Shown here: positions 41,926 through 47,304 of the stretch, one piece after another
Layout: the number at the start of each line of letters is the position of its first letter
How positions within the stretch are numbered: position 1 is the stretch's first letter
Assembly (NCBI GenBank): GCA_017959065.1
Contig: JAGDBK010000097.1
Span: 1-47,304 of the forward strand
Length of the DNA: 47,304 nucleotides
Source of the DNA: Clostridia bacterium
Lineage (GTDB): Bacteria; Bacillota; Clostridia; Oscillospirales; CAG-272
Direction of reading: 5' to 3'
Position numbers and translations under genes: made by a program
The notes under the pieces: generated by a model
What the model was told of the DNA's origin: nothing
What the model saw: only the letters and a program-made list of their open reading frames with translations
Database searches by the model: none

Positions 41926-43833
41926 TCAGGTGTTTATGTCTATCTGAGCAAACGAACTGTCATGGTAGCGGACGGTCTCCTCAAGATAGTCGCTTGACTG
42001 GCGGATCCTTGAAAATGCCGATGTCATGGCGAATACGATCCAGAACAGCAGGAATATCCTGTAGCTGTACCAGGTGTGGGTCATAAAGCCCTGTATAAGT
42101 GAAGCGATCACCGCGCACATGCCCCCAAGGACCATATTTCTGGAGCCTCCGTCCGCGCGTACTCCGAAAGACAGCCAGTCACGGCACGATGACACGGCGA
42201 TCACCGCGAGGACTATCAGTCCGAAAATACCGAGTTCGACAAGTACCTGCATAAACAGGTTGTGCGCATGATAGACATCGTTTAGTCCGTATCCGGAGTA
42301 TAACGGGAAGACCTGAGCAAAAGCTTCGTTCCCGACTCCGATTCCGGTAAAAAAGTAATCCTTGGAAATCTTGCTGACGGTAGTCCAGATAAAAGGACGG
42401 TCTGCGGCGGCTAAATCAATAAAACTGTTTACACCGCTGATCTTTTCAATCACGGACGGCGGCATAGCGAAATGAACAGCGGTGACGGCCAATCCGCCGA
42501 AAACCGCGGCGGTTACCGTCTTCCTTGAAAGGAAGAAAAGGAAAACCAGGACTCCTATGCCGGCTGCTATCCAGGCGCTGCCTGACATGGATATCGTGAT
42601 GTCTGCGACAATTAGGATACAGGCTATGAAATCAAGAAGCCGTTCTCTTACGGACTGTTCGGAGATGAGCATCGCGAGCGCGACGGGAAGCATTATGACC
42701 GAATACTGTGACAGTACTGAAGGTGAACCGAGAACAGATGCGATCCTGTCGCCAGCGTTAACTGTGATCTGTTCCGCACCGGAAAACGCGCTCTCAAAAT
42801 AGAAGTATATACGAATGAGAGAAACTATCATGGAACTTGCAATCAGGATCTTGCAGGCACGCCTGAGCAGTTCCGGCGTATTCAGAAGATTGACGCAAAC
42901 AAAATATGCAAGCAGCAGGCCGGCCATTGTCAGGGCAGTACCCGAGCTGTCAGACTGAGCGGCGGAATAACGGCCGCCGAACAGCAGCATCGCCGAAAAC
43001 AGGATCATAAGCACGTCCGGGGTCCGGAGCGTAATGATCCGCTTCCCGCGGAACAGTTTTATGAAATAGCTTACCGATGTATAGATCACTATCTTCAGAA
43101 GAGCATCCACGGATGAGACCGGGATGATGAACAGAATGATCATAATCCCGAATTCCGGTACACAGAGCACAAGATACGCGGCAGCCGCAAACGGGATGAA
43201 CATCAGCAGCTCAAGAGGGTTTAAAAGATACGAACAGAGACCCAAAAGCAGTCCGGCAACGAAAGCGATACTGCTTTTTCCTCTGGAGCCGACCAGCCTT
43301 TCAAACTGTGAATCCCTGAATCCTATGACATCTGTGATCAGATAACGTGTGAATCTGTTCTCGCTGAGTGCCTGAATAAGGGTCTTTTTCGAATAAAGAA
43401 GCGGAACGGACACTATTACCGATGATATCGAGCACGCATATTCGATGAAGTCCGGATCGGTGATGCCGGTGATAAAAAATCTGAAAAGGGAAACGGCACC
43501 GGAGTATATGCCAAATGACAGCAAAAACCATCCGTATACCTTGAGTCTGGTCTCAACCAGTCCCGAAACGAAATTCTGGACGGCTTTCAGGATCCGGCTG
43601 GTTTCTATTGTCCTTGAAACGGCTCTTCTGAAAGCATGAAGTTTTTTTGAAACGCCGGAGAGACCGATCTTCTCGAGAAAGCCGGGGGAATCTGCGGATT
43701 CACGCTTGCATGAGAAGAAGTGACCTGTCGCGCTTGATGATATCTTTTTGTAAAGGGAAGATGAAAAACTGTCCAAAATACCAAGAAACAGACTTTTTTT
43801 TCTGGCTTTTTTTCCGATGTTCTGCCTTGACAA
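41926..43833 (-). CDS. O-antigen ligase-family (Wzy/WaaL-like) membrane protein
   Basis: This 635-residue protein has a ~95-residue basic cytoplasmic N-terminus followed by about 12 hydrophobic segments. The large loop near the C-terminus carries YHAHNLFMQVLVELGIFG, the Wzy_C/O-antigen ligase hallmark, with an R (AAADRPFIW) upstream. Such enzymes join or polymerise lipid-linked glycans; in Gram-positive cells they act on wall polysaccharides. The TTG at 43833 was chosen because AGGAGG is 7 bases upstream. It lies 48 bases behind trmD and precedes two DUF4330 genes in the same unit. Confidence 0.9.
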   Translation of the reverse strand: MSRQNIGKKARKKSLFLGILDSFSSSLYKKISSSATGHFFSCKRESADSPGFLEKIGLSGVSKKLHAFRRAVSRTIETSRILKAVQNFVSGLVETRLKVYGWFLLSFGIYSGAVSLFRFFITGITDPDFIEYACSISSVIVSVPLLYSKKTLIQALSENRFTRYLITDVIGFRDSQFERLVGSRGKSSIAFVAGLLLGLCSYLLNPLELLMFIPFAAAAYLVLCVPEFGIMIILFIIPVSSVDALLKIVIYTSVSYFIKLFRGKRIITLRTPDVLMILFSAMLLFGGRYSAAQSDSSGTALTMAGLLLAYFVCVNLLNTPELLRRACKILIASSMIVSLIRIYFYFESAFSGAEQITVNAGDRIASVLGSPSVLSQYSVIMLPVALAMLISEQSVRERLLDFIACILIVADITISMSGSAWIAAGIGVLVFLFFLSRKTVTAAVFGGLAVTAVHFAMPPSVIEKISGVNSFIDLAAADRPFIWTTVSKISKDYFFTGIGVGNEAFAQVFPLYSGYGLNDVYHAHNLFMQVLVELGIFGLIVLAVIAVSSCRDWLSFGVRADGGSRNMVLGGMCAVIASLIQGFMTHTWYSYRIFLLFWIVFAMTSAFSRIRQSSDYLEETVRYHDSSFAQIDINT

Positions 43834-43881
43834 GGTCAAACCTCCTTTCTCAAAAATCGGATTAACTGTAATTGTGTTATC

Positions 43882-44559
43882 TCAGACGAGCAGATCAGGG
43901 CGTCTTTTCTTTGTCTCTCTGAGCGACGCTTCCTTTCTCCAGGCGGCGATCTTTTCGTGATTCCCGGATATGAGGACGTCTGGAACTGTCAGTCCGTGAA
44001 ATTCGTACGGTCTTGTGTACTGCGGGTATTCGAGAAGTCCGTCGGAGAAACTTTCGGTTTCATGGCATTCGGGAGAGGACAGGACTCCGTCGACGATCCT
44101 GGATACCGCATCTACCAGGATGCATGCGGGTATTTCCCCACCTGTAAGGATATAATCCCCGATAGAGATCTCCTCGTCGATTATTTCATCCGAGATGCGC
44201 TGGTCAACTCCCTCGTAATGGCCGCAGAGAATGATCAGATTATCATATCCGGCAAGTCTGACGGCGTCTTCCTGAGTAAAGATCTTTCCTCGCGGGGACA
44301 TGAACACGGTACGGACGGTCCCTTCTGCCTTTTCCATGATCGCCGAATAACAGTTGAAGATCGGCGGTGCCGCCATGAGCATTCCTTTTCCGCCGCCGTA
44401 CGGCGTATCGTCGACCCTGTGATGCTTATCCTCGGAATAATCCCGGATATTGTACTCGTTGACCGTTATAGCCCCACTTCTCTGGGCTCTCCCGATTATA
44501 CTCTCGCCAAGCACGGTGCGAACCAGATCCGGGAAAAGAGTCATTATACTGAAAACCAT
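43882..44559 (-). CDS. trmD: tRNA (guanine(37)-N1)-methyltransferase
   Basis: This 225-residue SPOUT enzyme forms m1G37 in tRNAs, preventing frameshifts. The trefoil-knot motifs are clear: DDTPYGGGKGMLM (50-62), LCGHYEGVDQRISDE, GDYILTGGE and YPQYTRP. AGGAGG lies 6 bases before the ATG. It usually sits in rpsP-rimM-trmD-rplS; here rimM is upstream but rpsP and rplS are absent. A promoter in the 98-base gap gives it its own transcription start. Confidence 0.97.
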   Translation of the reverse strand: MVFSIMTLFPDLVRTVLGESIIGRAQRSGAITVNEYNIRDYSEDKHHRVDDTPYGGGKGMLMAAPPIFNCYSAIMEKAEGTVRTVFMSPRGKIFTQEDAVRLAGYDNLIILCGHYEGVDQRISDEIIDEEISIGDYILTGGEIPACILVDAVSRIVDGVLSSPECHETESFSDGLLEYPQYTRPYEFHGLTVPDVLISGNHEKIAAWRKEASLRETKKRRPDLLV

Positions 44560-44632
44560 GCATGGCCTCCTGAAGTATTACTGCCGGAATTACAGACGCT
44601 GCTCCGTTCCTTGTCCTGCAGCCATTATACAG

Positions 44633-44661
44633 ATTATATTATATATTTTTATAACAGTCAA
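44633..44661 (-). promoter_or_regulatory. Promoter before trmD
   Basis: On the minus strand TTGACT (44656-44661), a 17-bp spacer and TATAAT (44633-44638) lie in an AT-rich patch. The -35 box overlaps the rimM stop codon. Confidence 0.75.
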
Positions 44662-45167
44662 TCAAACATTCCCGGGATGGGGGAGATCAGTATCCTGTTT
44701 TCCGGCTCGATGGACTTGACAAATTCAGGGACCGCGGGGATCATAACCTCTCCGCTTGATGTCTTTATCACATAAATATCCGAAGCGCCTTCATTTATTA
44801 TATCATCAAGCGTGCCATATACCTTTCCGCTGTCTGCGTCGGCAACGGGCAGACCGATGAGATCGGCTATGAAAAAAGATCCTTCGTCGAGGCTCAGATC
44901 ATTACGGTCTGCATAGAATACTGTCCCTCTGAGTTTTTCGGCCGATTCTACAGTATCAATCCCCTCGAGTTTTGCGAGAACGAACTGCTTCTGCACGGAA
45001 GCATGGACTACCTTGAACTGCCTGAATAATCCGTCTGACCTTATATATATATAAGGAAGCTTTGAAAGGACTCTGGGGGTGTCGCAGTATGACTCGAGTT
45101 TTATCACGCCCTTTATTCCGTGGGTGTTAATTGCTCTTCCGCATTCCAGAAAGTCTGCCAGCGCCAT
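44658..45167 (-). CDS. rimM: Ribosome maturation factor RimM
   Basis: This 169-residue protein helps 30S subunit assembly by binding S19. The RimM N-terminal barrel (LECGRAINTHGIKGVIKLES) and the C-terminal PRC-barrel (IGLPVADADSGKVYGTLDDI, then VMIPAVPEFVKSIE) are both present. It is encoded 6 bases after nif3 and 98 bases before trmD. Confidence 0.96.
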   Translation of the reverse strand: MALADFLECGRAINTHGIKGVIKLESYCDTPRVLSKLPYIYIRSDGLFRQFKVVHASVQKQFVLAKLEGIDTVESAEKLRGTVFYADRNDLSLDEGSFFIADLIGLPVADADSGKVYGTLDDIINEGASDIYVIKTSSGEVMIPAVPEFVKSIEPENRILISPIPGMFD

Positions 45168-45173
45168 GGGTGA

Positions 45174-45944
45174 TCACTCCTTTATAATCCTGATGCGGAA
45201 AGAATCGTATTTTTCTGCGTAAGCACCACAGATCTCGCGGGCGATTCCGCAAAGATAGCCAGCAATGTGATTTTCCGTGAAGAAGTGGCCCGCTTCAACG
45301 AGGTTGATGCCGATACGGCCGGCATCGCACATCCAGTTGTAAGAAAGCGATCCTGTGACATAAGTATCGGCGCCGTTTTCTTTCGCGACGCATACGAAAT
45401 CCTTGCCGTCCCCGGGGCAGACCGCAACCTTTCCGACCATACCCGAATGCTCTGAATACATTATGAGAGGAGAACCGAGCCTGCGTCTCAGCTCAGAGCA
45501 GAAAGAAGATATATCCGCAGCTTTCTCAAGAATACCTATTCTGAGAATTCCTTCTCCGCCTTCCGCAACTGTCCGGATGTCTGAAAGACCGATCAAAGAA
45601 CACAGCCCGTCTGCAACTCCGCCCGGAACGGCATCAAGTCTAGTATGGCAGCTGATGACGCCGATGCCGCTGCTGAACAGTTTTCCGATCATGCGTCCTT
45701 CCCCTTTGGCTGAGTTAAGGCTCTTTATGGGATGGAAAATAAACGGGTGGTGGGACAGGATAAGGTCGAAACCGCCCGAGACGGCATGATCTATCACTTC
45801 CTCTGTTACGTCAAGGGCACAGAGCACGCGTCTGATCTCCCGGTCGGGCTCTGGGGCACACATCAGCCCGTCATTGTCCCAGCCGGCTCTATACGATAAG
45901 GGGATCCTTGAGTTTATCTCATTTGAAAAACTGATTATATCCAT
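45174..45944 (-). CDS. Nif3-like dinuclear metal-centre protein
   Basis: This 256-residue protein of the NIF3/GTP cyclohydrolase I type 2 family forms hexameric rings with a two-metal site. Ligands seen: LSHHPFIF (H65, H66), the CHTRLDAVPGG block, and a C-terminal GHFFTE. The biochemical role is unsettled. I prefer the ATG at 45944 (MDIISFSNEI), preceded by AGGAG, over one at 45998 inside the trmK 3' end. The trmK-nif3 pair is standard in Firmicutes. Confidence 0.93.
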   Translation of the reverse strand: MDIISFSNEINSRIPLSYRAGWDNDGLMCAPEPDREIRRVLCALDVTEEVIDHAVSGGFDLILSHHPFIFHPIKSLNSAKGEGRMIGKLFSSGIGVISCHTRLDAVPGGVADGLCSLIGLSDIRTVAEGGEGILRIGILEKAADISSFCSELRRRLGSPLIMYSEHSGMVGKVAVCPGDGKDFVCVAKENGADTYVTGSLSYNWMCDAGRIGINLVEAGHFFTENHIAGYLCGIAREICGAYAEKYDSFRIRIIKE

Positions 45945-45987
45945 AAAAGCAAATACTCCTGAAAACCGTTTTCTGATGTCCTGATGA

Positions 45988-46656
45988 TCATTCGGCATAT
46001 TCTCTCAGAGAATCGATAAGTTTATGAACACCGGATGCGTCCCTGCCGGAAACGTTCAATCCCCGTGCTTTCGTTTCGAGCACTTCTATCTCATGAGAGG
46101 CGTATTCCCGAAGAATGGGAGAGCCGTTTTCAATGTTTTTCCTTCCAAGGATCAGTTCAGCGCCGGAATATGCCGGCTCTTTGATACCAAACTGTGCAGC
46201 GATGAAGCTGTAGTACCTGCCCCGTTCGCGGCAGATGGATTCACCGATGATCCCGAATCCGTTATCCTGAAGAAATGTTCTTAAGTCTGGAACGAAAGAC
46301 TGCGGTCCGAGTATCAGCCTCACCGAAGGATCAAGGATACCGGGGCAGGCAGAAAGGATCCTGATGATAGTCTCTCCTCCCATACCGCACACAGCGATAT
46401 CCGTGGGGTGGAAATCAATCACTTTTTCCAGTCCGTCGGAGAGGACTGTGGTTATTATGTCGGAGCATCCGGATTTTTCAATATTGGCTCTCGCTTTTGA
46501 GAGCGAAGACGGAGAGATATCCGATGCCACTGCCGACCTGACACGGCCTGAGGTCACAAGGTATATAGGAAGAAACGCGTGATCTGTCCCTATATCAGCG
46601 AATACCGCACCGTCTCTGACAAATTCTGATGCCGCAAGCAATCGTTTGGTTATCAT
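45988..46656 (-). CDS. trmK: tRNA (adenine(22)-N1)-methyltransferase
   Basis: This 222-residue SAM-dependent enzyme forms m1A22 in tRNA. The family blocks VFADIGTDHAFLPIYL, AVASDISPSSLSKARANI and IAVCGMGGETIIRIL are present. The ATG at 46656, with AGGAACG upstream, matches the family start; a 12-codon longer frame does not. It is followed directly by nif3. The upstream DNA holds a 20-bp tandem repeat instead of the more usual rpoD gene. Confidence 0.95.
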   Translation of the reverse strand: MITKRLLAASEFVRDGAVFADIGTDHAFLPIYLVTSGRVRSAVASDISPSSLSKARANIEKSGCSDIITTVLSDGLEKVIDFHPTDIAVCGMGGETIIRILSACPGILDPSVRLILGPQSFVPDLRTFLQDNGFGIIGESICRERGRYYSFIAAQFGIKEPAYSGAELILGRKNIENGSPILREYASHEIEVLETKARGLNVSGRDASGVHKLIDSLREYAE

Positions 46657-46688
46657 ATCGTTCCTGGTAAAGCAATAATAAACAAATC

Positions 46689-46728
46689 GCACATAATAAA
46701 TATTTACAACACATAATAACTATTTACA
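46689..46728 (-). repeat. 20-bp tandem direct repeat upstream of trmK
   Basis: Two adjacent 20-bp units (46709-46728 and 46689-46708 on the minus strand) read TGTAAATAGTTATTATGTGT and TGTAAATATTTATTATGTGC, differing at two positions. They lie 33 bases before the trmK start and could be operator sites or promoter duplications. Confidence 0.75.
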
Positions 46729-46780
46729 TCATATATATAAAATGAAGTAATCGGCTGAACAACCGATCGTGTTCAATGTC

Positions 46781-46816
46781 AAAAGGCCCCGTGGAGATTA
46801 TTTCCGCGGGACCTTT
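46781..46816 (-). terminator. Terminator of the DUF1858 gene
   Basis: On the minus strand AAAGGTCCCGCGGA pairs with TCCACGGGGCCTTT (one mismatch or wobble) around a 7-base loop and ends in TTTT, 6 bases past the DUF1858 stop. Confidence 0.75.
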
Positions 46817-46821
46817 CCTAG

Positions 46822-47028
46822 TCAGTTTTTATCCGAACTCAAAAAACTGTTTATCTTAGTGACCAGAGAGTCTGGGTCGGTCCCGTGGACTGCACAGGCC
46901 TCCTCGATGCTTTCCCCTCTGGACATGGGGCATCCCAGGCAGTGCATCCCGATATCGAGAAAGAACTGGGCGGTATCGGGAGCGGCGTCAAGAACGTCGC
47001 CGATTATTGATTCCTTTGTTATCTTCAT
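46822..47028 (-). CDS. DUF1858 domain protein
   Basis: This is a 68-residue stand-alone DUF1858 protein. The hallmark is the C-x-x-C block DIGMHCLGCPMSRGESIEEA after an N-terminal VLDAAPDTAQFF. The same domain forms the N-terminus of ScdA/YtfE-type iron-sulfur repair proteins; free copies are common in Clostridia and may handle Fe-S or redox chemistry. AAAGGATC lies before the ATG, and a consensus promoter and a terminator bracket the gene. Confidence 0.93.
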   Translation of the reverse strand: MKITKESIIGDVLDAAPDTAQFFLDIGMHCLGCPMSRGESIEEACAVHGTDPDSLVTKINSFLSSDKN

Positions 47029-47073
47029 GATATTGATCCTTTCTGAGCCAAACTATTCAAATTATTCAAAAGT

Positions 47074-47102
47074 ATTATAATTCTTTTGCGGTGAAAAGTC
47101 AA
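47074..47102 (-). promoter_or_regulatory. Promoter of the DUF1858 gene
   Basis: On the minus strand TTGACT (47097-47102), a 17-bp spacer and TATAAT (47074-47079) lie about 45 bases before the start codon. Confidence 0.85.
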
Positions 47103-47304
47103 ACTTGGGCTCCGGCGCATAAAGATCTGACGAACAAGGGTATAAAAATGGCACACCGAAAGACGAAGTAAAGCAAATCAAAAAGCGAAAAATGTTAATA
47201 AAATATTAACTGAATATTGATTTTTGGGAGGAATTTTTGTAAAAAGCAAAAAAAACAAGATAATTGTTAACATTTTTTTAATTTTATATTGATTTTATTT
47301 TAAC
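47103..47304. other. AT-rich non-coding end of window
   Basis: No gene can be read here on either strand. It contains the inverted repeat GTTAATA/TATTAAC (47194-47210), the palindrome TGTTAACA (47265-47272), an isolated GGGAGGA at 47226-47232 without a usable start codon behind it, and a terminal TTTTAAC. It is likely the control region of a gene beyond the window. Confidence 0.5.

Overview
The window reads as a chromosomal segment of a low-to-mid GC Gram-positive anaerobe, most likely an uncultured member of class Clostridia (Bacillota). This is an inference. It rests on consensus sigma-A promoters (TTGACA-17-TATAAT types), strong AGGAGG ribosome sites with frequent TTG/GTG starts, an IspH-ribosomal S1 fusion, separate GluRS and GlnRS, HPr with His15 and Ser46, an FMN-riboswitch-controlled RibU-type transporter, LytTR/LiaF-like regulation, and DUF1858, DUF4190, DUF3810 and DUF4330 family proteins. 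Most of it is housekeeping DNA. I see no transposase, integrase, phage module or CRISPR array.

Layout. 1-1.9 kb: tRNA-Pro(TGG) with its terminator, a degenerate tRNA-like stretch, and an AT-rich XRE-family regulator gene flanked by copies of a 23-bp repeat; this is the only clearly foreign-looking part. 1.9-8.6 kb (minus strand): PutP-type Na+/proline symporter, TetR regulator, beta-helix glycoside-hydrolase-like protein, GNAT-YoaP acetyltransferase, then a LytTR regulator/LiaF-like membrane protein pair. 8.7-12.1 kb (plus): asparagine synthetase AsnA, a predicted beta-propeller glycosidase-like protein and a PnuC-like membrane protein. 12.1-18.5 kb (minus): six-gene unit MBL hydrolase-gltX-glnS-metY-ybaB-recR with one promoter and one terminator. 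18.6-22.0 kb (plus): large predicted glycosidase-like protein with a Pro/Ala/Ser/Gly repeat tail, then UDP-GlcNAc 2-epimerase.

22.0-32.5 kb (plus): DUF4190 protein, lgt, then RpiR regulator, a one-frame fusion of an HI0933-family flavoprotein with cytidylate kinase, plsC, ispH-rpsA fusion, HAD phosphatase, argS and yebC. 32.5-47.1 kb (minus): ribU with its riboswitch, murA, DUF3810 metallopeptidase-like protein, ilvE, uvrC-rsmD-coaD, HPr, and trmK-nif3-rimM-trmD-O-antigen ligase-two DUF4330 proteins, then DUF1858. The last 200 bases are AT-rich non-coding DNA.

The genes mostly serve translation (two tRNA ligases plus ArgRS, TrmD, TrmK, RsmD, RimM, S1), envelope building (MurA, Lgt, PlsC, UDP-ManNAc supply, O-antigen-ligase-like protein), recombination and repair (RecR, UvrC) and cofactor or amino acid metabolism. 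The least conventional items are the repeat family around the XRE gene, the HI0933-Cmk fusion, LytTR-type 21-bp-phased boxes upstream of the lytTR promoter, two intracellular-looking glycosidase-like proteins of unknown substrate, and the O-antigen ligase/DUF4330 genes attached to trmD. No convincing wholly new system is visible; the findings list gives the best leads.
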